Assembly: GCA_903852585.1 (NCBI GenBank)
Contig: CAINRG010000059.1
Location: 1-38,090 of the forward strand
Length of the DNA: 38,090 nt
Direction: 5' to 3'
From: an uncultured Actinomycetes bacterium
GTDB lineage: Bacteria > Actinomycetota > Actinomycetes > Nanopelagicales > Nanopelagicaceae
In this document: positions 1-7,060 of the stretch, piece by piece
Layout of the letters: every line of letters starts with the position of its first letter
How positions within the stretch are numbered: position 1 is the first letter of the stretch
Notes under the pieces: generated by a model
Told to the model about the DNA's origin: nothing
Databases searched by the model: none
Seen by the model: only the letters and a program-made list of their open reading frames with translations
Translations under genes and position numbers: made by a program

Positions 1-36
1 GCCCATCTTGTAGATGGTGGATATGTAGCTAGGTAA
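1..36 (+). CDS. C-terminal end of a short-chain dehydrogenase/reductase (partial)
   Basis: The window opens inside a reading frame whose last eleven residues read AHLVDGGYVAR before a TAA at 34-36. A 'V-D-G-G-Y' tail is the usual C-terminus of classical short-chain dehydrogenases/reductases such as 3-oxoacyl-ACP reductase-like enzymes, where it lies near the tetramer interface. Only the tail is visible, so substrate and exact family member cannot be told. The stop codon is itself part of the first unit of the 9-bp tandem repeat that follows. Confidence 0.6.
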   Translation, partial: AHLVDGGYVAR

Positions 37-126
37 GACAGGTAAGACAGGTAAGACAGGTAAGACAGGTAAGACAGGTAAGACAGGTAAGACAGGTAAG
101 ACAGGTAAGACAGGTAAGACAGGTAA
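32..126. repeat. Ten-copy 9-bp tandem repeat GGTAAGACA
   Basis: Ten perfect, uninterrupted copies of GGTAAGACA run from 32 to 121, followed by a partial GGTAA (122-126). The array starts within the last sense codon (AGG) and stop codon (TAA) of the upstream dehydrogenase. Because the unit is 9 bp, every copy places another TAA in the same reading frame, so the gene is followed by a ladder of in-frame stops. There are no spacers, so it is not a CRISPR. Copy number is likely to vary by replication slippage (inference). Confidence 0.97.
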
Positions 127-148
127 AGAGTTTGGAAGTGAAGTAAAA

Positions 149-442
149 CTAACTTCCAATTACAAGCGAAATAGTCACTACATCGTCTAATTCAAGCTCC
201 TCGCCGAGACGCACGGCGTTCTTGATGGGGACGATGTAGAGGCCATCTTTAGGAAATATCGAAGTTGTAAATTCAGTTTTCCCAATCATTCCTGCAGCGG
301 GAATGGCACCCCAACCGTAAGTTACGCCGCTGGAGATTTCTTTTATCTGCTTTGATTGCGCAGCGGGAATGGAAACAAAGTGAAAGGGAGATGGGCCACG
401 CCAGTACCACATGGGGCCTTTGAATTTTAGTTCGAGTGACAC
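149..442 (-). CDS. DUF1905 domain protein
   Basis: A 97-residue protein matching the DUF1905 pattern: an N-terminal strand (LKFKGPMWYW), a phenylalanine/serine-isoleucine-proline segment (HFVSIPAAQSKQI), then 'G-W-G-A-I-P' and 'TSIFPKDGLYIVPIKNAVR' and a final acidic 'ELELDDVVTISL'. DUF1905 is a small beta-barrel-like domain often found alone or fused to YdeI-type (bacteriocin-protection) domains; the biochemical role is not established. The start is GTG (442-440); an obvious Shine-Dalgarno is missing, and the stop of the upstream membrane-protein gene lies only 9 nt away, so translational coupling is likely. It faces the partial SDR gene convergently across the tandem repeat. Confidence 0.72.
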   Translation of the reverse strand: MSLELKFKGPMWYWRGPSPFHFVSIPAAQSKQIKEISSGVTYGWGAIPAAGMIGKTEFTTSIFPKDGLYIVPIKNAVRLGEELELDDVVTISLVIGS

Positions 443-451
443 AGCAATGAG

Positions 452-730
452 CTAACGAAAGTCTCGCACGGATCGAATACTTCGCAATATTGCGGGAGCA
501 CCGGTTGCAACTCCAAGGAAGCCGAGCGCTTTTGAGCCGATTCCACCAGAGTTCAGTATGAGCACCAGACCCAAGAGCACAGAGATAGTGCCAAGAAATA
601 CAGCGATGATGGCCTTTGTTATGGCGCCCTTAAAGCGGCGTACCTTAATAAATGTGATTCCAAGAGCAAGTGGGCCGCCAATTGCAATGCACGCAAGAAT
701 AAATGCGACTAGGTAGGCCAGACTCTTCAT
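452..730 (-). CDS. Small integral membrane protein of unknown function
   Basis: A 92-residue hydrophobic protein I do not recognise. Two or three transmembrane segments are visible (about residues 5-27, 40-60 and possibly 66-80), separated by a basic loop (KVRRFKGAITK), with an Arg-rich C-terminus (RSIRSVRDFR). The positive-inside rule puts the loop and tail in the cytoplasm. The start ATG at 730 is preceded by TAGAAT exactly 6 nt upstream and no Shine-Dalgarno, which predicts a leaderless transcript. It probably forms a transcription unit with the DUF1905 gene 9 nt downstream. Confidence 0.65.
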   Translation of the reverse strand: MKSLAYLVAFILACIAIGGPLALGITFIKVRRFKGAITKAIIAVFLGTISVLLGLVLILNSGGIGSKALGFLGVATGAPAILRSIRSVRDFR

Positions 731-736
731 GCGAGC

Positions 737-742
737 ATTCTA
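737..742 (-). promoter_or_regulatory. Candidate -10 element of a leaderless promoter (membrane-protein gene)
   Basis: On the minus strand TAGAAT is followed by six bases (GCTCGC) and then the ATG at 730. The predicted transcription start falls on, or within a base or two of, the A of ATG. No -35 hexamer is convincing. Confidence 0.5.
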
Positions 743-744
743 GT

Positions 745-806
745 TCTGCGCGACCGCGTTCACCATCTGCGCGACCGCGTTACCCCTCTAGGCGACCTCG
801 TTCACC
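745..806. repeat. Three imperfect ~20-bp direct repeats over the HNH gene stop codon
   Basis: Copies lie at 745-764 (TCTGCGCGACCGCGTTCACC), 766-784 (same, one base shorter near the end) and 787-806 (TCTAGGCGACCTCGTTCACC). The third copy contains the last codons and the TAG stop (788-790) of the minus-strand HNH endonuclease gene, so the two outer copies look like duplications of the gene's own 3' end that have kept, or drifted slightly from, the NEVA-coding sequence. Confidence 0.85.
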
Positions 807-2272
807 GATCGCGAGGCAACGTCGAATACTTTTCCGTCAGGAGATGTCCAGCGGCAAGAACCATCGCTAAAACTTTCCAGATTCCACCCACCTACGGTTT
901 TCATTCGGTGATGTCGCCTACAGAGCAGACCCATGTTTTCAGCCGAAGTCAGACCCCCGGCATCCCATGGATATGCATGATCAATGTCTGCAATGCGTGA
1001 AGGTTGCCTACACCCAGGGAAGCGACAGGTTCGATCTCGCGCCATTAAGAAATCCACAAGAGCTTGTGGTGGTTCATATGTTTCACGACCATAATCAAGA
1101 AGATTTCCTGTCATCGGATCTGTGACAAATCTGCGCCATTTTCCATCTGCTGCAAGTTCGCGGGCCACACTTGCCGGAATTGCACCATACCCAGAAAGGA
1201 TTCCTGGATCTTCATTCATCCCCATAAGTGTTTGAAGATCGATCGTGAGATTAACGGTGACTGGACGCCTATGGTTAAGGCCTTCGTCTTTAGATGTAGC
1301 TAAATATGTTGATGCTAACTGTGTGAGCGCATCTGCACGATGGTGGTCAATGCGCATATTCCCCTCAACGTCACCTCGCATATTGATGCGGGCAAGCTTC
1401 TCAATTGCGAGCATAACGGTCTGGGCATCAGCAGCCGGAAGAATTGCAACAAGAGTGGACATTCCATATTTCTCTGGATAAATCTCGACTCGACGGTCAT
1501 CCTTGGCTCGTTCGGCTTCAGCTTCAAATTCCTCGGGAGCAAGTTTTGCAATCGTGGACCTGACTTTATTTGTCACCTGTGATGGCGTATGAAATTCTGC
1601 GTGAGCAATCGCAACTTCTTCGATCTTTCGAATAGTGGAAATTGGTACTTTCTTATCAATAATATCTGCAACTTCTCGCGCAATAGTCGTGGCATGAGCT
1701 GCCGAAATTTCACCGGTCGCCAAAGCAGAACACACTTGTGGGAGATGTCCCACGATTGTGCGCGCAACATCAATACGGTTCTGTGCTGTCTGCGGTGCAA
1801 GGCGGAGAGCGGTAGCAACATCCTCGCGTTCCATATCATCTGGGCCTTGGAAGAAGTCATCAGGCTCGGACGGCTCAAGGCCGGCGACAGCAATAATCGC
1901 CTCTTGCTCCCAAGCATGAAACCATGAGGCCTGACGTTGAATTGCCTTTAAATAATCAATTCGCCCGGAGGAACTACGTGTAAACATTTCACGCCGCATG
2001 TGATGCAATTCGGAGATCACTTCTAATCCAGCGGGTTCTGAAAGTAATTCACCAATTCGCACTTCTTGCGGATTAGAGGGATCGGAAAATTGAAGTGCAG
2101 GAGCTATCGAAAGGTGAGCCGCGCGATCTAGGGGATCTAAGCAATCTTGACGGTCTAGTCGTTCTAGTCGTTCTAGTCGTTCTAGTCGTTCTAGTCGTTC
2201 AATGTGAAGATCTAAGTCGGGGTCGATGGAGTCTGCGTGCATAGAAGGAATCTTTATGGAGCCCACTGACAA
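788..2272 (-). CDS. DUF222 domain HNH endonuclease (13E12-repeat family)
   Basis: A 494-residue protein with an alpha-helical DUF222 region (about residues 60-380) and a C-terminal HNH nuclease domain (about 412-462): C416-x4-C421, then DIDH with H432, and C451-x2-H454-H455, the beta-beta-alpha-metal fold. This is the family called 13E12 repeat proteins in mycobacteria, abundant in Actinobacteria; its cellular role is unclear, with links to mobile DNA proposed. Residues 25-39 are five copies of ERL encoded by a 9-bp tandem repeat, probably a slippage product. The TTG at 2272 is the longest start, but an ATG at 2242 lies 6-8 nt after a TAAAGAT sequence and may be the true, leaderless start. 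Neither has a clear Shine-Dalgarno. Confidence 0.9.
   Translation of the reverse strand: MSVGSIKIPSMHADSIDPDLDLHIERLERLERLERLERLDRQDCLDPLDRAAHLSIAPALQFSDPSNPQEVRIGELLSEPAGLEVISELHHMRREMFTRSSSGRIDYLKAIQRQASWFHAWEQEAIIAVAGLEPSEPDDFFQGPDDMEREDVATALRLAPQTAQNRIDVARTIVGHLPQVCSALATGEISAAHATTIAREVADIIDKKVPISTIRKIEEVAIAHAEFHTPSQVTNKVRSTIAKLAPEEFEAEAERAKDDRRVEIYPEKYGMSTLVAILPAADAQTVMLAIEKLARINMRGDVEGNMRIDHHRADALTQLASTYLATSKDEGLNHRRPVTVNLTIDLQTLMGMNEDPGILSGYGAIPASVARELAADGKWRRFVTDPMTGNLLDYGRETYEPPQALVDFLMARDRTCRFPGCRQPSRIADIDHAYPWDAGGLTSAENMGLLCRRHHRMKTVGGWNLESFSDGSCRWTSPDGKVFDVASRSVNEVA
2154..2198. repeat. Five-copy 9-bp tandem repeat TCTAGTCGT inside the HNH gene
   Basis: Five perfect TCTAGTCGT units encode five ERL tripeptides on the minus strand. 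More diverged 9-bp units continue on the low-coordinate side (GGTCTAGTC, AATCTTGAC, GATCTAAGC, GATCTAGGG; roughly 2117-2153), encoding DRQDCLDPLDR, so the array appears to have an older, decayed edge and a younger, homogeneous core. Confidence 0.95.
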
Positions 2273-2388
2273 TGGATCTGGCGGGGGTTCATGATTTGAG
2301 CGTAAATGTGGATAAAAATCACAATGGAATGAAAATGTTATCGAGTTCTCATGAAGGACTTGGAATATTTTCAGGAACGAATTAGTTC

Positions 2389-2394
2389 TATACT
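2389..2394 (+). promoter_or_regulatory. Candidate -10 element upstream of the pirin operon
   Basis: TATACT is the best -10-like hexamer in the 230-bp spacer between the HNH gene and the pirin gene. It would give a leader of about 100 nt containing the 9-bp repeat at 2411-2437 and a possible hairpin formed by CTCGACTTT (2457-2465) and AAAGCCGAG (2476-2484). No well-spaced -35 is evident. Apart from these elements I see no gene in 2273-2504. Confidence 0.35.
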
Positions 2395-2410
2395 TCAGGT
2401 AGTTGAAAAT

Positions 2411-2437
2411 TCAAGTAGTTCAAGTAGTTCAAGTAGT
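2411..2437. repeat. Three-copy 9-bp tandem repeat TCAAGTAGT
   Basis: Three perfect TCAAGTAGT units in the predicted leader of the pirin operon, with a diverged copy TCAGGTAGT at 2395-2403 and A/T-substituted remnants after 2437. It is the third 9-bp array within the first 2.5 kb, each with a different unit sequence. Confidence 0.9.
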
Positions 2438-2504
2438 TTAAATAAGTTTAAGAACCTCGACTTTTGCAGAGAAGGAAAGCCGAGCCAAAGAGGGAGAAGC
2501 TCGC

Positions 2505-3611
2505 GTGCCAGCAGTAACAGTCAGTGACATCACCGTCCTTCCACGCGTCATCTCGGATGCAACAAAGCGCGCCCGCAGAGTAAAGAGCGTGACAACTGCT
2601 CCACAAGGATTCGAGGGAGAGGGCTTCCCAGTCCGCCGCGCATTTGCTGGCGTTGATCTAATGGATCTTGATCCATTCATCCACCTTGATCAAATGGGTG
2701 AAGTCGAATATGCACCGGGTGAGCCAAAGGGAACTCCATGGCATCCACATCGCGGATTTGAAACTGTTACATACATTATTGATGGAATTTTTGACCACAA
2801 AGATAATCATGGTGGCGGCGGAACTATCACAAACGGCGATACACAATGGATGACCGCTGGTGCTGGAATTTTGCATATCGAAACTCCGCCAGAACATCTT
2901 GTGATGTCAGGTGGCCTCTTCCATGGATTCCAATTGTGGGTTAATCTTCCTGCCGCAAAAAAGTGGTCGAAGCCGGCCTACCAAGATATTCGTGCAAGTC
3001 AGGTTGGACTTCTTGCATCTCATGATGGCGGTGCCCTTCTTCGCGTCATTGCTGGAGAACTTGGCGGCCACGTTGGTCCCGGCGCAACTCAAACTCCGAT
3101 GACAATGATTCACGCAACAATTGCACCAGGTGCCGAACTTCGTCTTCCATGGCGCAGCGATTACAACTCATTGGTCTACACATTGAACGGCCACGGAACA
3201 GCAGGGGAAGAACGCCAACCAATCCACAACGGACAACTTGCTGTTCTTGAAACAACAGGTAATCCTGATGGCGATGTTCTTGTAATCCGCGCTGATCAAA
3301 CGCAGGATTCACGAAGCCCCCAGATGGATGTTTTGATTCTTGGAGGACTTCCCATCCGTGAGCAAATTGCGTGGATGGGGCCTTTTGTTATGAATACAAA
3401 GGCTGAGGTTTTGAAGGCATTTGATGACTTCCAAAAGGGATTGCTTGGAACCGTTCCAGCTGAACATCAAACACACAAGCCACTCAACCGTACTGACAAG
3501 CTTGGGGCCGATGTGAAGAAAGATGCAATTGATGCAGCAAAATCTGATGACGCACGAAAAGTTCTGGATGTCCATGGCGCACCCACAGAAATGCAAGAGG
3601 GCAACAACTAA
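2505..3611 (+). CDS. Pirin family protein (cupin; possible quercetinase-like or redox sensor)
   Basis: A 368-residue pirin. The N-terminal cupin carries the four metal ligands expected from human pirin: H80 and H82 in TPWHPHRGFETV, and H124 and E126 in GILHIETPPE. A second, degenerate cupin follows (about residues 175-300), and the C-terminus (300-368) is longer than in usual 290-320-residue pirins and rich in Lys/Asp. Pirins bind Fe(II); some bacterial members oxygenate flavonols such as quercetin, while others sense redox state. The GTG start at 2505 has AGGGAG about 8 nt upstream. Its stop overlaps the next start by one base (TAATG), so it is translationally coupled to the old-yellow-enzyme gene, supporting a shared role in quinone/phenolic redox chemistry (inference). 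Confidence 0.9.
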   Translation: MPAVTVSDITVLPRVISDATKRARRVKSVTTAPQGFEGEGFPVRRAFAGVDLMDLDPFIHLDQMGEVEYAPGEPKGTPWHPHRGFETVTYIIDGIFDHKDNHGGGGTITNGDTQWMTAGAGILHIETPPEHLVMSGGLFHGFQLWVNLPAAKKWSKPAYQDIRASQVGLLASHDGGALLRVIAGELGGHVGPGATQTPMTMIHATIAPGAELRLPWRSDYNSLVYTLNGHGTAGEERQPIHNGQLAVLETTGNPDGDVLVIRADQTQDSRSPQMDVLILGGLPIREQIAWMGPFVMNTKAEVLKAFDDFQKGLLGTVPAEHQTHKPLNRTDKLGADVKKDAIDAAKSDDARKVLDVHGAPTEMQEGNN

Positions 3612-4684
3612 TGCCACATCTTTTTGATCCACTCACAATTCGCGAGACGACTTTTCTGAATCGCGCGTGGGTATCACCAATGTGTATGTACTCAGCAGAG
3701 GACGGTGTCATTCAAGAGTTCCATCATGCCCATCTTGGCGCATTCATTACAGGTGGAGCTGGTCTTGTCATCGTTGAAGCAACAGGTGTTGTTCCAGAAG
3801 GACGTATTTCAATTGGCTGCCCTGGTCTTTACACAAATGAGCAAGCAGAAGCATTTACACCCATCATTAAATTAGCGCATTCATACGGCGTAAAAATGGG
3901 AATCCAACTCGCTCACGCAGGTCGTAAGGGTGGCACAACGAGAATTGGCATCGGGCTCAGCGATCACATGATTGCAACACCTGAGGAAGGTGGTTGGGAA
4001 ACCGTCGCGCCTTCCGCGCTTGCATTTGAGGGCTATCCAGTTCCACGCGAATTAACAACTGGTGAAATTAAACAACTCGTCAAAGATTGGGCTGACGCAG
4101 CTTCCCGCGCAGTAAAAGCCGGCTTTGATGTTCTAGAAATTCACGCAGCACACGGATACCTTCTCCACGAATTTTATTCACCTCTTTCAAATCATCGCAC
4201 CGATGAATATGGCGGATCATTTGAAAATCGTACGCGCTTCCTTCGCGAAGTTACCTCGGCGGTGCGTCATGAAATGCCAGATTCGATGCCTTTATTCGTT
4301 CGAATCTCTGCCTCCGATTGGACAGAGGGCGGTTGGACGATAGAAGAGTCAGTTGAACTTGCACCGATTTTGAAGGAGCTTGGCGCAGATCTGATCGATA
4401 CTTCCTCGGGCGGAAATGTTCACAATGCAAAGATCACTGTTGGACCTGGATACCAAGTTCACTTTGCCCACGCTATTAAGGGAATAACAGGAGTTTCCGC
4501 CTCCACCGTTGGAATGATTACTGACCCACAACAGGCAGATGAAATTATTTCCTCTGGAAAGGCTGATGCAGTCATGATGGCGCGCGAATTTCTTCGAAAC
4601 CCACGTTGGCCGCTTATGGCAGCTGAAGTTCTTGGCGTGAAGATTGAATGGCCTCGCCAACTCACACGAGGAAAAAAGGCATGA
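3611..4684 (+). CDS. Old yellow enzyme family NAD(P)H:flavin oxidoreductase (YqjM/NamA-like)
   Basis: A 357-residue FMN-dependent ene-reductase of the thermophilic-like YqjM class. Diagnostic residues are present: C25 and Y28 in SPMCMYSA (the redox-tuning Cys and substrate-binding Tyr), the QLAHAGRK segment (H102, R105), the catalytic histidine pair H178/H181 in EIHAAHGYL, and the NHRTDEYGG motif around 194-202. Such enzymes reduce C=C bonds of alpha,beta-unsaturated carbonyls, quinones and nitro-compounds in the cytoplasm. The start overlaps the pirin stop (TAATG) and its own stop overlaps the next start (ATGA), so the three genes form one coupled operon. The natural substrate is unknown. 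Confidence 0.93.
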   Translation: MPHLFDPLTIRETTFLNRAWVSPMCMYSAEDGVIQEFHHAHLGAFITGGAGLVIVEATGVVPEGRISIGCPGLYTNEQAEAFTPIIKLAHSYGVKMGIQLAHAGRKGGTTRIGIGLSDHMIATPEEGGWETVAPSALAFEGYPVPRELTTGEIKQLVKDWADAASRAVKAGFDVLEIHAAHGYLLHEFYSPLSNHRTDEYGGSFENRTRFLREVTSAVRHEMPDSMPLFVRISASDWTEGGWTIEESVELAPILKELGADLIDTSSGGNVHNAKITVGPGYQVHFAHAIKGITGVSASTVGMITDPQQADEIISSGKADAVMMAREFLRNPRWPLMAAEVLGVKIEWPRQLTRGKKA

Positions 4685-5352
4685 GTAAGCATGGCCCACA
4701 ATCTCCAAACGAGATGATTGTTGATGTGTGGAGCGACGTCGTATGCCCTTGGTGTTTTATTGGCAAACGTCGCCTTGAAAAAGGTGTTGCAGAAATTAAG
4801 GCAGCAAATCCCACTGTCGAAGTAAAGATTCGCCACCGCGCTTTTCAATTGCAACCAGATATCGAAGGCGTAGTGCCAACAAAGGATCACCTTGCAACGA
4901 AATACAACATTGATACAGAACGCGTTGCAGCGATGCAGGCGAATGTCTGTTCAATTGCTGATGGTGAAGGCCTTTGCTATGACCTAGAAAATACGCTGAG
5001 CGGCAATACGATGGATGCGCACCGCGTCCTCAAGTGGGCAGAATCAACAGGCGCTGCTCAAGAGCTCCTTGAGAAGATGTATTCAGCATATTTCGAACAA
5101 TCTCGTCCACTCTTTACGCACGAGGATATCCTTGCAATTACAGACGAACTTGGCCTGCCTCGCGAAGATGTCATCGCAGTGCTCATCAGCGATCACTATC
5201 GTGATTTTGTTCTTCAAGATCAAGACATTGCTCGTCAACTTGGTGCAACCGGAGTCCCGTTTTTCGTCATCGATATGAAGTACGGAATCAGCGGCGCTCA
5301 ACCTCAAGAAGTCTTCACGCAAACGCTCGCAACGGCTCTAGCCGAAAAGTAA
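4681..5352 (+). CDS. DsbA-family thioredoxin-fold oxidoreductase (FrnE-like)
   Basis: A 223-residue protein starting at the ATG that overlaps the previous stop (ATGA, 4681-4684). It has a thioredoxin-fold strand VDVWSDVVCPWCFIGKRRLE with the redox motif C22-P-W-C25, an inserted helical domain, and the cis-Pro loop GATGVPFFVID near residue 195. The pattern is that of the cytoplasmic FrnE/2-hydroxychromene-2-carboxylate isomerase branch of the DsbA family; Deinococcus FrnE is a disulfide isomerase active under oxidative stress. There is no signal peptide. Upstream in-frame starts lie inside the preceding gene and are less likely. The stop codon abuts the stop of convergent pntB with no base between. 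Confidence 0.9.
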   Translation: MSKHGPQSPNEMIVDVWSDVVCPWCFIGKRRLEKGVAEIKAANPTVEVKIRHRAFQLQPDIEGVVPTKDHLATKYNIDTERVAAMQANVCSIADGEGLCYDLENTLSGNTMDAHRVLKWAESTGAAQELLEKMYSAYFEQSRPLFTHEDILAITDELGLPREDVIAVLISDHYRDFVLQDQDIARQLGATGVPFFVIDMKYGISGAQPQEVFTQTLATALAEK

Positions 5353-6756
5353 CTAGAGCGCCTTGAGAGCGTTTACAACCTTTGTAAGTGAATCCTTCGC
5401 GTCGCCAAAGAGCAGCGTTGTCTTTGCATCGTAGAGAAGTTCATTCTCAATGCCTGCAAAGCCAGGGCGCATGGAGCGCTTTAAGAAGATAACGTTTCCA
5501 GCTTCAGCAACATCCAAGATAGGCATTCCATAAATTGGGCAACCAGGAGTTGTCTTTGCAGCTGGGTTGACTACGTCATTAGCGCCAACGACCAGGACAA
5601 CATCTGTCTGTGGGAATGTTGGGTTAATTTCTTCCATCTCAACAAGTTGCTCATAAGGAACATTTGCTTCTGCAAGAAGCACGTTCATATGTCCTGGCAT
5701 ACGACCTGCAACGGGATGAATGCCATAAGCGACATCGATTCCCTTTGCGGTGAGTAGGTCTGCAAGTTCGCGAACCGTGTGCTGTGCTTGTGCCACAGCT
5801 AGACCAAATCCAGGAACAACTACAACGCGTTGCGCGTAGTTGAGCAAGATTGCGACGTCATCTGGAGATCCAGACTTCACAGAGCGAGTCTCCGCGGCGG
5901 CGCCTGCTTCTTGTGGCTTTGCGGTGAATGCACCAAACAAAGTTCCAAAGAGAGAGCGGCCCATAGCCTCAGCCATCTTGCGGGTCAAGATTGTTCCTGA
6001 AGCACCAACAAGTGTTCCAGCAACTATCAGAAGTGTTGATTGCAATACATATCCACTTGCTGCAACGGTAAGACCAGTGAATGCATTCAAAAGTGAGATA
6101 ACAATTGGAACGTCAGCTCCACCAACTGGAAGAACGAAGAGAACACCAAAGAGAAGTGCTAATCCACCCATAACAAGAAGTGGAGTATTTCCTCCTGATG
6201 AAATTGTCCACGCCCCTGTTCCAAGTACACCAGCAAGGGTTGCAGCAATAACAAAGCGACCACCTGGGAAAACAACTGGACGAGTCGTCATCAATTCCTG
6301 AAGCTTCAAGAATGTAATGACAGAACCAGAGAAAGAGGTACATCCAACAATCACTGTAAAGACTGTCGCAACTACCTCTGCCGCAGACGCATCCTTGCCA
6401 AGGTTGAGGTATTCAGCGGTAGCAACAAGTGCAGCCGCTCCGCCTCCAACTCCATTGAACAAGGCCACAAGTTGTGGCATCTGTGTCATTTGAATCTTTC
6501 GTGCTGCTGGAACTCCTACGAGAACACCAATTGCAATGGCCGCGAGAATGAGAAGTGTGTTGTGATGAGTCTTGGCCATGCCCATGGAATCTTTTCCAAG
6601 GGGAGCGAAGAAGACCACAACTGTTGCAAGCGTCGCACCAGCTGCACCAATCATATTTCCGCGTCGAGCCGACTTCGGAGCCGAAAGACCCTTAAGAGCG
6701 AGAATAAATGAAAGTGCAACTAATAGGCCAAGGAGCTCGTAAATATTTTTATTCAT
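5353..6756 (-). CDS. pntB: NAD(P) transhydrogenase subunit beta
   Basis: A 467-residue PntB. The first ~270 residues are a multi-helix membrane domain (about nine hydrophobic segments), and the C-terminal ~180 residues are the NADP(H)-binding domain III, recognisable from VVVPGFGLAVAQAQH, GIHPVAGRMPGHMNVLLAEANVPYEQL split around residues 340-370, DVVLVVGANDVVNPAA and the final KRSMRPGFAGIENEL. The enzyme couples hydride transfer from NADH to NADP+ with inward proton flow, supplying NADPH. AGGAGG lies 8 nt before the ATG, which overlaps the stop of the small alpha subunit (TAATG). It is the last gene of the pntA1-pntA2-pntB operon. Confidence 0.97.
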   Translation of the reverse strand: MNKNIYELLGLLVALSFILALKGLSAPKSARRGNMIGAAGATLATVVVFFAPLGKDSMGMAKTHHNTLLILAAIAIGVLVGVPAARKIQMTQMPQLVALFNGVGGGAAALVATAEYLNLGKDASAAEVVATVFTVIVGCTSFSGSVITFLKLQELMTTRPVVFPGGRFVIAATLAGVLGTGAWTISSGGNTPLLVMGGLALLFGVLFVLPVGGADVPIVISLLNAFTGLTVAASGYVLQSTLLIVAGTLVGASGTILTRKMAEAMGRSLFGTLFGAFTAKPQEAGAAAETRSVKSGSPDDVAILLNYAQRVVVVPGFGLAVAQAQHTVRELADLLTAKGIDVAYGIHPVAGRMPGHMNVLLAEANVPYEQLVEMEEINPTFPQTDVVLVVGANDVVNPAAKTTPGCPIYGMPILDVAEAGNVIFLKRSMRPGFAGIENELLYDAKTTLLFGDAKDSLTKVVNALKAL

Positions 6757-7058
6757 TACTTCGCCTCCTCTTTCTTTGCCTTTGGCTTGCCCTTAAACAT
6801 TTCAAGCATTCGATCGGTGACAACAAATCCGCCGACCATATTGATCGTTGCAAGCAAGACAGCAAGAATTGCAAGAGTTGTTTCGAGGCCATTAGTAGCC
6901 CCGTCTGCAACCATGATTGCTCCGACGAGAATAATTCCGTGAATCGCATTCGCGCCTGACATTAAAGGCGTGTGTAGCGTTGTTGAAACTTTAGAGACAA
7001 CTTCGAATCCCACGAAAATCGAGAGAGCAAAGATTGTCAGAATTGCCATTGAGGTCAT
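6756..7058 (-). CDS. pntA2: NAD(P) transhydrogenase subunit alpha, membrane part
   Basis: A 100-residue membrane protein with three to four hydrophobic helices and conserved PntA C-terminal features (GFEVVSKVSTTLHTPLMSGANAIHG, then 'NMVGGFVVTDRMLEMF'), ending in a basic tail. In E. coli this domain is fused to the NAD(H)-binding domain; here, as in Rhodospirillum and many Actinobacteria, it is a separate polypeptide. It forms the proton channel with PntB. A GAAGGG Shine-Dalgarno precedes the ATG at 7058. The spacing to the pntA1 stop is 2 nt. Confidence 0.96.
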   Translation of the reverse strand: MTSMAILTIFALSIFVGFEVVSKVSTTLHTPLMSGANAIHGIILVGAIMVADGATNGLETTLAILAVLLATINMVGGFVVTDRMLEMFKGKPKAKKEEAK

Positions 7059-7060
7059 GG

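Noticed and set aside
32-126. Possible CRISPR array
   Set aside because: Units of 9 bp follow each other without spacers and no cas gene is nearby; it is a simple tandem repeat.
788-2272. HNH gene as evidence of a prophage or transposon
   Set aside because: No integrase, terminal inverted repeats, attachment-site duplication or other phage genes are visible; DUF222-HNH genes are common in actinobacterial chromosomes.
4648-4680. Longer start for the FrnE-like protein
   Set aside because: It lies inside the old-yellow-enzyme gene; the overlapping ATGA at 4681 is the usual coupled start.
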